Part shown: one piece after another, positions 43,885-52,200 of the stretch
How the letters are laid out: each line of letters begins with the position of its first letter
Numbering within the stretch: position 1 is the stretch's first letter
NCBI RefSeq assembly: GCF_016811235.1
Contig: NZ_JAFBID010000005.1
Span: 62,001 to 126,000, forward strand
Reading direction: 5' to 3'
DNA length: 64,000 bases
Origin: Microvirga arabica
GTDB taxonomy: Bacteria > Pseudomonadota > Alphaproteobacteria > Rhizobiales > Beijerinckiaceae
Translations under genes and position numbers: made by a program
The notes under the pieces: generated by a model
What the model saw: the letters and a program-made list of their open reading frames with translations, nothing else
Told to the model about the DNA's origin: nothing
Databases searched by the model: none

Positions 43885-44615
43885 TCCACATCGACCGCTA
43901 CACGATCACAGCCCGCGTCCTGCCGGCGCTTGTCATCCTTGTTCCACTTGCCCTGGCCGTGCTGCCCTGGATCGAAGTGACGTTCGATCCGTGGAAGTGG
44001 GGTGGTGCCGGTCTTGTCACGACCGTCATGGCTTACTTCATCTCCCAGGTGACGCGCGACGCCGGCAAGAAGCTGGAAGAGAAGCTGTGGCACGAGTGGG
44101 GCGGCTGCCCGTCGGCGATCTATCTGAGGCACCGTGATCCGCAATTGGCTTCGGGTGAGAAACAGGCCTTGCACAAGGCGATCAAGCGCCTCAATCCAAA
44201 CCTGGACCTTCCGACTGCGGCAGAGGAAGCACGCGATCCTGTGTCTTGCGACCAGCGCTATGATCGGGCAGCGGCTTGGCTCCGGAACCAGACCCGGGAC
44301 AGCAAGAAGTTTCATCTCATCTATGCCGAGAACGTATCCTATGGGTTCCAGCGAAACCTGCTCGCTCTCCGTCCGTGGGGTCTGCTGTCCAGTGTGATCG
44401 GCCTGATCTCTGCAGGCCTAGCGCTGTGGTTTGGAAAGCCTGCATTTGCCTCGGTCGCAGGCTCGCTGGCGATTGGGGGCTACTTGTTGTTGATCACGAC
44501 CGCCAGCCTGAGGCGCCAATCCGATGTCTACACCCGTCGTCTTTTTGAAGCGGTTGACATGATGCTCCCGATCAAGACCTCTCGTTCAAAGGCCACTGCG
44601 AAGGCCGAGGCATGA
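43881..44615 (+). CDS. Four-helix membrane protein of the ubiquitin-like operon
   Basis: 244 residues with two pairs of membrane helices (about 13-30, 41-57, 166-184 and 188-207) and a soluble central region of about 105 residues between them. The soluble part holds W-H-E-W-G-G-C-P-S and H-R-D-P-Q-L. It starts inside the previous stop (ATGA), so it is made with the E2-E1-JAB protein. Membrane proteins in such operons often act as the killing effector; that role is an inference. The C-terminal tail is basic then acidic. Confidence 0.8.
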   Translation: MIHIDRYTITARVLPALVILVPLALAVLPWIEVTFDPWKWGGAGLVTTVMAYFISQVTRDAGKKLEEKLWHEWGGCPSAIYLRHRDPQLASGEKQALHKAIKRLNPNLDLPTAAEEARDPVSCDQRYDRAAAWLRNQTRDSKKFHLIYAENVSYGFQRNLLALRPWGLLSSVIGLISAGLALWFGKPAFASVAGSLAIGGYLLLITTASLRRQSDVYTRRLFEAVDMMLPIKTSRSKATAKAEA

Positions 44616-44688
44616 CGAAGCCCAATCGGACACATATGGTGAGGGCGCAGAGGGTTTGGCGGCTTTAACGAATTGGACCGTTGAAGAT

Positions 44689-44722
44689 CGCACTCCTCGC
44701 CCGCCATGGCATGCGGAGTGCG
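44689..44722. terminator. Inverted repeat between convergent defence operons
   Basis: An 8-bp inverted repeat (CGCACTCC 44689-44696 with GGAGTGCG 44715-44722) with an 18-base loop lies in the 110-bp gap where the two operons meet. There is no T-run; it may be a weak bidirectional terminator. Confidence 0.35.
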
Positions 44723-44725
44723 GGT

Positions 44726-45841
44726 CTAGCCTGCTCTCGGTTTTTCGAACAGAACCTTACCGTAAGAAATATTGGCTAGCCGTTCTATCCTGGCCGCCGC
44801 GCGGACCACGGCGTCGATATCGACTTTCGACAAGTTCGCCGACTTGGCGTGCGGACGAAGGTAGTTGGCTGAGGCCGGCTTCAAGCCGGCCCGGGCAGCA
44901 ACGAGGTACGCGACCGCCTCGGCCTCGATCTCGCGCTCGCTAAGGCTCAAATGGGTTCGATCCGGCCAACCGCTCTCATTCGCCTTGGTCGTGATCGACT
45001 GGCAGCCTCCTAAGTGGCCACAGAAGATATGACCAAGCTCATGAGCCAAGGTGACAAAACGCTCACGAGGTGTCATCCGATCATTGATCACGACCCCATA
45101 GACCCGAATGCCTTCGACGACTGACGCGGCGGTCTGCACGTCGACGGCGGACGGCCCTAGCGCGTCTGGCGCATCGGCCCCTGTCCGACCATCGACACCG
45201 TGGTATGCGGCCGTTCCAGCGCTGTCATAGCCATGCCGACGGAATTCCGTCTTCACGCGGAACAGCTTCTGTTTTTCAAGCCCCCGGATCAAGGTCGCGA
45301 GCATCTGAGGGGAAAATTCACCTGCGACCGCGAAAGGATCGTTGGGATCGTCGCGCTCCAGCGGAGGCCCGGTATCAGCCAACTCATAGACGAATCGAAT
45401 GGGTCCGAATGGCCAGAGGATGATGATCGGGACGGCATCCGGGAGCACGTGCCGGCCTATCTTCACCCATTCGTACTCGGAAGCGACAGCCCGGGCTCCT
45501 GGACGCTGGATGTACACCATTCTGGCATTCCAGACGGACATTCGCCGGAACCGCGTCACGAATTCCAGCGACTGGACCAGAGAGTCCGGGGTCGTTGTCT
45601 CCAAAGCCTCTTTGATCAGCTGGCGGACTTGCAGCCCCTGGGCGTCGGCGGCATCCTGCGGTTCCGGTTCAAGGGACGTCCGCACGGCAGCGACAATGGT
45701 GACCTGCTCCTGATGGGTCGGCCTCCTTGAATTGGGTACCTTCGCGCTTTCAAGCGACGCCTGAACCGCCGCTACGATGGCCGTCTGCTCCTGCCGGTTC
45801 GGCCGGCTAATGCCCAGCAGGCCCTTGATGAAGCCCAACAT
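44726..45841 (-). CDS. ArdC-like / ImmA-type metallopeptidase, last gene of the seven-gene operon
   Basis: 371 residues. Residues about 80-160 (S-V-W-N-A-R-M-V-Y-I-Q-R-P and Y-E-W-V-K-I-G-R) resemble the ssDNA-binding domain of ArdC-like anti-restriction proteins. A zinc protease follows: H-E-L-G-H (267-271) and a later E-I-E-A-E-A-V-A-Y. The N-terminus carries two copies of a 15-residue helical repeat (Q-E-Q-x-x-I-V-A-A-V-x-x-S-L-E at 17-31 and 44-58), possibly a docking segment. It is 2 bp after the preceding gene. It could cleave a regulator or an invader protein when bound to ssDNA (inference). Confidence 0.88.
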   Translation of the reverse strand: MLGFIKGLLGISRPNRQEQTAIVAAVQASLESAKVPNSRRPTHQEQVTIVAAVRTSLEPEPQDAADAQGLQVRQLIKEALETTTPDSLVQSLEFVTRFRRMSVWNARMVYIQRPGARAVASEYEWVKIGRHVLPDAVPIIILWPFGPIRFVYELADTGPPLERDDPNDPFAVAGEFSPQMLATLIRGLEKQKLFRVKTEFRRHGYDSAGTAAYHGVDGRTGADAPDALGPSAVDVQTAASVVEGIRVYGVVINDRMTPRERFVTLAHELGHIFCGHLGGCQSITTKANESGWPDRTHLSLSEREIEAEAVAYLVAARAGLKPASANYLRPHAKSANLSKVDIDAVVRAAARIERLANISYGKVLFEKPRAG

Positions 45842-45843
45842 GG

Positions 45844-46236
45844 TCAGCGCAACGCCGAGAGAACACGGAGCGCCTGTCCGGCCGATGTGACGGGCACAGG
45901 CAGTAGCGGCCGGTTCCTAAGTTCGGGAACACCCAAGAGATTGGACAAGCGCCCGTAGCGGTCGGGATCATTCCTGTCCGGATAAGAGATGCTGATCTCC
46001 GGCACCACGATGCCCTCTGCGGCCACGGCCTTCTTCACGACCTCCGTCACCGGCAGCCAGAACCTGATCGCATCCAGCGTGACCCGCTCGAAAGCGAAAA
46101 CCCTGCGCCCCGCCACGGTGCGGAAAGTGCACTGGTAGAGCCGGTTTGGCTGATGCCGCTCGAAGCGCGGATCGCGCTCCACGGCCGCCTCGATTTCCAA
46201 CCCGAGGCGGGAGGGCTTCTTTGGTTCGCGCGTCAT
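45844..46236 (-). CDS. Small protein of unknown function in the seven-gene operon
   Basis: 130 residues, soluble, basic at the N-terminus (T-R-E-P-K-K-P-S-R). It is alpha/beta by pattern, with F-R-T-V-A-G-R-R-V-F-A-F-E and W-L-P-V-T-E-V-V-K-K. The gene lies 12 bp after the UDG-like gene and 2 bp before the ImmA-like gene, so it is a true operon member, perhaps an adaptor. No family was recognised. Confidence 0.7.
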   Translation of the reverse strand: MTREPKKPSRLGLEIEAAVERDPRFERHQPNRLYQCTFRTVAGRRVFAFERVTLDAIRFWLPVTEVVKKAVAAEGIVVPEISISYPDRNDPDRYGRLSNLLGVPELRNRPLLPVPVTSAGQALRVLSALR

Positions 46237-46248
46237 GACTTTCCCGGT

Positions 46249-47109
46249 CTAGCTGAGAGGGCCCGCTTTCCTGATCCGCCGCAGGATCTCCCGGCCGCCG
46301 GTTGTGTTCGGCCCGAAATGCACCCCGCGTGCCTGTTGGCCCGTGTAATGCACTATGCTTGGCACCCCTTCCTGTGCAGGAAGGCCCCAGGTCTTGCTCT
46401 GTCGGGTGACGATGATGCTGAGTTCGTCCCTCTGCGCCCGCGGCAGGAGCACATCGCGAACGTAGCGCCGGGCCTGGAGGGTCGAGGGAAGGATCTCAAG
46501 GAGCTTATGACCATTAAACGAAGTGGAGTGGTAGGGCACGAGCTCGATGCATGCGACGCGTCGAGACAATTCGCGCAGCGCCTTGCGATAGCTCCCACAC
46601 AGAGGGACAAGCTCCATGGCGACGGCCCTCAGCTTGCGCTCCCACCACTGATAGCCACCCGTCCAGCAAAACTCGGGATCCAGATTGAGGTTGGGGAACT
46701 CCATCCCGTGGACCGCCTGGGAGAGGTTGCCCAGCACTCGTTCCCGCCAAGAGGGGCAGCGATATTCGACATGAAAGTCGAAAACGCCGCCGCCACCCGG
46801 GTTCAACAGGAGGATGAAGATGTCAGCCTGGGCGAGATCGCCGGCATACGGGACGGGAAGAAGCGAGAAATAGAACCGTTCGTCTCCGACACCGAGTGTT
46901 CCCGACTGAACGAAGGTGTCGAAGTTCTCGGCGGCGGCGGTCGCAAGCCACCCTCCGTGAGGTGACTTGGCGATGACCGGGCGGTCCTGTGGATGGACGA
47001 AGGGAGCTTGATCCTTGAAACCGGACCAGAACGCCGGCAGCGTGAAACGCTGCAGAGCCTCATCAACAGCCGGATCCGCAGAGGCAGCGGAAGTAATTGC
47101 GCTCATCAT
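46249..47109 (-). CDS. Possible uracil-DNA-glycosylase-fold protein
   Basis: 286 residues. A central strand-turn A-D-I-F-I-L-L-L-N-P-G-G-G resembles the active-site loop of UDG-superfamily proteins (hydrophobic strand followed by N-P-G). A later strand-loop C-I-E-L-V-P-Y-H-S-T-S resembles the second half of such a fold. The C-terminus is basic. It overlaps the RelE-UvrD gene by 4 bp (ATGA). The family assignment is tentative; the gene is certain from its tight coupling. Confidence 0.6.
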   Translation of the reverse strand: MMSAITSAASADPAVDEALQRFTLPAFWSGFKDQAPFVHPQDRPVIAKSPHGGWLATAAAENFDTFVQSGTLGVGDERFYFSLLPVPYAGDLAQADIFILLLNPGGGGVFDFHVEYRCPSWRERVLGNLSQAVHGMEFPNLNLDPEFCWTGGYQWWERKLRAVAMELVPLCGSYRKALRELSRRVACIELVPYHSTSFNGHKLLEILPSTLQARRYVRDVLLPRAQRDELSIIVTRQSKTWGLPAQEGVPSIVHYTGQQARGVHFGPNTTGGREILRRIRKAGPLS

Positions 47110-49277
47110 GCCGCCTTCGCCTGCTGGCCAGCCGCCACCTTTGGCAGCAGTTCGCTTTGATCTCCCGAACTCGCCACGAACAGACGCGTCTTGGCGCGCG
47201 TAGCTGAAACGTGCAGAAGCGCCTTGTCCGCCTCGACGACCTGCCGCCTGATCGCGGCATCGGGCGCGGCATCCAAGATCCGGCGCGGTGGCACCACACC
47301 GTCGTTGACATCGACGATGGCGATGGCCGCGAACTCCAGCCCCTTCGCGCGGTGCATCGTGCCCAGACGCAATCCAGGCTTGGCCCGGTCGTCAGCCTTT
47401 TTCCGCGCAAGCAGGTTCACCTTGAAGCCGCGCGCCTTCAGTCCGTTGGCTGCAGCCGTGACGAGATCGTTCGTGCGCGCGAGGACACAGATCTCGCTTT
47501 CCTCGATTCCATCGGCCTTGCAGCGCTCGATCCATTCGATCAGGGCCGTCATTTCCTCCTCCGAGGAGGAGCAGATGGCGATGTCCGGCTTTGGGCCGTG
47601 GAAGAGGCTGCGATAGCCCGTCAGGTCATCCGTAGACTCGTCAAGATCGTCGACGGTGACGCCCTGGACGATAGCCTCGGCAAAGCGCCGGATCTCGTCG
47701 GAGGTCCGGTAGCAGATGCGGAGCTTGCGGCTCCTACCCCGAACATTGATGCCGCACTTGGTCATGGACGCCCTGCGTCCGTAGATGCGCTGGTGCGCGT
47801 CGCCGACGATGAACATGCTGTGGGGGCCGGCCACACCATCAGCCTTGGGGGCGATCTCAGCGATCAGACGGAAGGCCTCGGCACCGAGGTCCTGCGCCTC
47901 GTCGACCACAATGGCACGGTACGGCAGCAGGGCTGGCTTTGCGCGAAGGATCTCCCGGGCGTGCCGGTAGGCGTCCTCGGCCTCGGAGAGTTCCTCCTCG
48001 TCGAGCCGGGCGCGGTAGGCCGCGAACACGGCCCAGACCTTCTCCTTGGTCTTCCGGTCGATGGACGTGCCACGCCCGGTCCGCTGCACCCGAAGGTAAC
48101 CTGGCAGATCCGAGATGCCGTTCGCCTGCACGACCTGGCGCCACTCATCGCGCAGAAACTCCAGGGTCAAGCCGATGTCCTTGCCGTGCGCCCGGAAGGC
48201 GGCGTCCCATGCGTCCTGCAAGCGCGGAGCCTCCCCATACAGGATCTCCCGCTGGTAGCCCTGGCGCCGGAGGAAATCCGTCACCCATCCATCAAGATGG
48301 ATGACCTCGATCCGGTCCATCTCCTCCTGCGAGCAAAGATTGGCCAGGTTCGCCTTCACGTCCGCCGCGAGGTTCGACGTGAAGGTCGTGAAGAGGATCT
48401 TGCCGAGCGCATCCTTCGCCGCGATCAAGCGGTCGGCCAGGTAGCGGGCGCGGTGCATCCCGACTACTGTCTTGCCGGTGCCGGCGCCGCCCCTGACAAG
48501 GACCGGCCCATTCCATTGGCGGTTCACGAGCTTGCGCTGGGATGGATGGAGGAAGACGCGCCAAAACTCCAAGGGCTCGTCGAGCACCTTCTGGAGCTCC
48601 TGGTCGCCCTCCACGAACCAGAAGGAGCGCTGGCTTTCCGGCGTCTTGAGCGCCGCAGCGAAGTCATCCGTCGAGATGCTCGGGCCGGAGGTGCGCTCCA
48701 GCTCCTCCAACGTTTCCTCGACCGAGTAACCCACCGCCAAGCAGATTAACGCGTCGTATGCGTCAGCCGGGATACCCGGCTTGTTGGCTTCGAGTTCTTC
48801 ATCAGTCTGGATTACCCTGATCGCCGGCAGCAGCGCCTCAGGGACACCGACCGCAATTAGATCGGCATCGCTGTAATCCGCAAAACGTGCCCTCGACGTG
48901 GATGCCACAACTGCGGGCGTACGCGGCGCCTCGACGAGGCTCATGTCGGTGACCTGCACCGAGGCGGTCAACGGGTTGATGTCAATGATGCGGTCACGCG
49001 CCCAACGATAGGCATCGTCGTGCTTGTCCATCCACAGCACGACTAGGGCGCCGCCGCGGTCGTACACGATAGCGCGGTGGCCCTGGTCGATCCGGGCCGA
49101 CTTCATGTGGCGGTCGCGGGCCCCTTCGATGCTCTCGAAGTTGACCCCGTTCGCAGCCGGGTCGTTCTTCAGCTTGAGGATGAGTTTGGCCGCCTTGTCC
49201 TGAACCGCCCGCGGCAGCCGATTCTGCGACAACAGGGCGTCGATCATGATATGAACGTCAGGCTTGCGCGCGGTCAT
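47106..49277 (-). CDS. RelE-like domain fused to UvrD/Rep-type superfamily 1 helicase
   Basis: 723 residues. Residues about 8-100 look like a RelE/ParE fold (R-L-P-R-A-V-Q-D-K-A-A-K-L, then E-G-A-R-D-R-H-M-K-S-A-R-I, G-H-R-A-I-V and K-H-D-D-A-Y-R-W-A). About 240-700: SF1 helicase with Walker A G-G-A-G-T-G-K-T (263-270), D-E-A-Q-D (459-463), motif III G-D-A-H-Q-R-I-Y and motif VI V-S-A-T-R-A-K-T. It overlaps the giant helicase gene and the UDG-like gene by 4 bp each. The RelE-like part could bind a ribosome or RNA or act as a helicase regulatory domain. UvrD-like helicases also act in restriction systems. Confidence 0.88.
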   Translation of the reverse strand: MTARKPDVHIMIDALLSQNRLPRAVQDKAAKLILKLKNDPAANGVNFESIEGARDRHMKSARIDQGHRAIVYDRGGALVVLWMDKHDDAYRWARDRIIDINPLTASVQVTDMSLVEAPRTPAVVASTSRARFADYSDADLIAVGVPEALLPAIRVIQTDEELEANKPGIPADAYDALICLAVGYSVEETLEELERTSGPSISTDDFAAALKTPESQRSFWFVEGDQELQKVLDEPLEFWRVFLHPSQRKLVNRQWNGPVLVRGGAGTGKTVVGMHRARYLADRLIAAKDALGKILFTTFTSNLAADVKANLANLCSQEEMDRIEVIHLDGWVTDFLRRQGYQREILYGEAPRLQDAWDAAFRAHGKDIGLTLEFLRDEWRQVVQANGISDLPGYLRVQRTGRGTSIDRKTKEKVWAVFAAYRARLDEEELSEAEDAYRHAREILRAKPALLPYRAIVVDEAQDLGAEAFRLIAEIAPKADGVAGPHSMFIVGDAHQRIYGRRASMTKCGINVRGRSRKLRICYRTSDEIRRFAEAIVQGVTVDDLDESTDDLTGYRSLFHGPKPDIAICSSSEEEMTALIEWIERCKADGIEESEICVLARTNDLVTAAANGLKARGFKVNLLARKKADDRAKPGLRLGTMHRAKGLEFAAIAIVDVNDGVVPPRRILDAAPDAAIRRQVVEADKALLHVSATRAKTRLFVASSGDQSELLPKVAAGQQAKAA

Positions 49278-52200
49278 GCCGGCTCTCCTACTGGATCGTC
49301 ATCGAATATGTTTTCCTGCCCGGCGTAGACGATGATCGTCCAGCCTGGGAAGAGGCCTGCGAGGTTGGCATCAAGCACAATCCCCCGTTTCTTGTCGGGC
49401 CACGCCAGCTCCAAGGTGCCGAGGGCATTTCCTTCCTCATCGGCCACCTCGTAGAGAACCTCCGGAGGAGCGACGGGAGGGACTTGCTGCCTGAGGTTCT
49501 GGACGAGTGATAGCAGGTCGGAGAGGACCAACCGCTCGACGTCCGTCCAAGCCTCACTGTTGGCATCGACTTTCCCGGATAGTGGACGCGGAGCGGGAGA
49601 AAGACCCATCTCCTCCGTGCACCCCACGTACAGCGGACCGCCGAACTGAAGAAGGTTGAGGAGGCGCAGCGCCCCGTTCCAAGCCTTCTTGGCCTCCGGC
49701 GAAGCCTCCAGGCGGTGCTCGAAGCCAACGACGGTGGTCAGCGCGTGGGCCTCCGGCCACGCAGGCGGCTTCCATGGCTGTTCCACTACGACAGTGAAGC
49801 AACCGATACCCTTATCTAGCCTCTGTCCGTACAGCGGCGTCTTAGGAATGGCCTCCAAGGTTGCCCGGCCGGGATCGCCGGTGAACACCTCCGTTGACGC
49901 CAAGACGGCCTTGGGATCCTTGCCAGCCTGCATCCCTGCCAGGAACACGCCTGTCGAAATTGCGCGAGCCCGATTCTTCCACACAGCAAGATCCGGGCAC
50001 CGAACGAAGCGCAGGAACTGGTCGAACGGTGCCGCCTCCAGGACAGCCTTCAGGTCGGTCAGGACTTGAGCTCCATCGGTGAGGAGCTTGAGCCTCTCCT
50101 CCGGCAGCGGTGGGACAGGATCCCAGAGATGCTTCTTGGCCTCGCTCGAGGCCGCCTCGACGTCGGACCAAGACAGCGACCACACCAGGGCATGTCCTGA
50201 CCGGAGGAGTTCCTGGCGAATCGTCAGGTCCTTGGGAACCCGGTCGTGGTGCCATTGCCAGCCGTCGAGGTAGATCGCCATGGGTTTGGAGTCTGGCGTC
50301 GGCACCGCGGGCCACAGGACGAAGTCGGCCCGGGTTCTTGGAATGCCCAGAGAGGGAAGCCGCTTGTCGAGATCAACCTGCGGCTCCAGGCGCCACTCCC
50401 CCTCGCTCAGCTTGACGAAATAGCCCGGCTGCCCGTTGACCACCGTGCTGATAAACTTGCCCCCGTTGTCGATGACGTCGTGCTTGAAGCGCCTCAGGAA
50501 CATCGCTTCAAGCTCACTCTCCAGAGCCTTGTTGAGCTTCACGCCGTCCACGTTGTCGACCGAACGCAGCTTGTCCCAGTCAGTCAGGATCTCGGCGATG
50601 ATCCGGCTTGCGGTGTCGCGGGACACCTCCCCTCGCCCGAATGTCGAGGCGTGCGAACGGATGCAGCGCGGGCAGCCATCCTTGCGGGGATCCATGTTGC
50701 AGACGCAGTCGCGCATGTGCGCCAGCGCGAGCGCGAACACGTCTCGCATCTCGTCCGGCCGGGTGGCGAGTTGCTTGAGATAGCCCGTCCCACCGGGGAC
50801 GGTATCGTAAAGATAGAGGTACCGGCGCGTGAGCGGGCCGTCGGCCGCTTCCACCAACGACGTGCGCAGATGGTCGACCTTGCCCTTGAAGTGGAGGCGC
50901 AGCCCAAGGTCCATGGCCGCGCGAAGGGACTTCACTTTGTTGTGGTCCTGATCGTTCGAGGAGGCGAGCGGCAGCAGGAACCGGATCGCCTCTGACGTGA
51001 ACTCCCGGTAAAGATAGACGACCGACACGTAAGTGTCGTCGCTCTCGGAGTTCACCTCCTGGCACCGGGGCTGATGCAGGCCCTTTTTGGAGCCGTCCCG
51101 GCGTAGGCGGCGGATCTCCTCGGGATCCTGGACGCGGCCGCAGGAGCGGCAGAGCGAGAACCCGTGCCCGAGGCGGCGCTCACCGGCCACCTTCTGGCCG
51201 GACGGCGTGTCGCCGGTCTCGCCGAAGTTGACTTCACGGAACGTGCATCGCCGCAGGTGCTCGAACGCGAACGGCAGGACCCCGTCCTCGACGGCGTAGG
51301 CGTCTCCGATCTGACTGCGGTCGAACGCAGGCAGATAGTCGCGGTCGAAGTAGCGGGTCTCGCGCTCGTCCCCATCGTCTCCGATCCGCGTGTTGCGGTC
51401 GCTCCCGACGGCAAAGACCTGCTTCAAGCGGATCATAGGGCGGCGTGACCCCATGTCGGCCCACATCATGGATCCGCAGGACGGGCACCCATCCGACGTG
51501 GTCTCCGCAGGCGCAAGGGCCATGTGGGTGCAGTCCGGGCAGACGCGCCAGTGCTCGATGGGCGAGGCCGACAGGTCGACCTGGTCGATTTTGAGCTTCC
51601 GGCTGTCGGCGTAGAACAAGGCGCTCGGAGCGAACTCGCCTAGAGCGGCCGCTGCCGGCCTTGTGTATTCGGTGATGGTCGGAGCCTTTTCATCGTCCGT
51701 GGACGCATCCGAGCGGTACAAGATCGACTTCAGCGTGACGCCCTGCTCCGGGAACAGGCAGTTTGGGAGAATGCCCCGGTCCGTCAGGAAGCCGACGATG
51801 TCGCCGTTGTTGATCTCGCGCTTGATCGGCCCCAAGGCTCGCTTCTCACGGTCGAGCGCGGTCAGACGCTCGTTCAGATCGAGCGGCGGCGGCTCCTGAG
51901 CCTTGAGCTTCTTGACCATGGCCGTCGCCGCCTCGATGCGCTGCTGGATCGCGGCGATCTCATTGGCGACATCGGCGAACTCATTCGCAACGGCGTGAGC
52001 CAAACCCTCATTGTCCCCGCCGTGCGCGAACGCGTGGAGTGTCTCTAAGGCCTCGGTATCCTCCCGGAGCCTCGGGAACAGAGCGCAGAACTCCTCGAAC
52101 AGGCGCGTCGCATTCGCCTCGACGAACGCGAACCAGAACAGCGGGAAGGCATTCTGATTGTTCGTCGCGATGGCGTTGAGCGCATCACGGACCTTTCCGT

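Noticed and set aside
39955-44615. Search for a Ub-like or nucleotidyltransferase gene in the E2-E1-JAB operon
   Set aside because: No beta-grasp-like small protein ending in Gly-Gly and no G-S-x-D-type nucleotidyltransferase motif was seen in the operon or its flanks.
47211-48749. Long plus-strand open frame opposite the RelE-UvrD gene
   Set aside because: The minus-strand gene carries all helicase motifs and overlaps its operon neighbours; the plus frame is a composition artefact.
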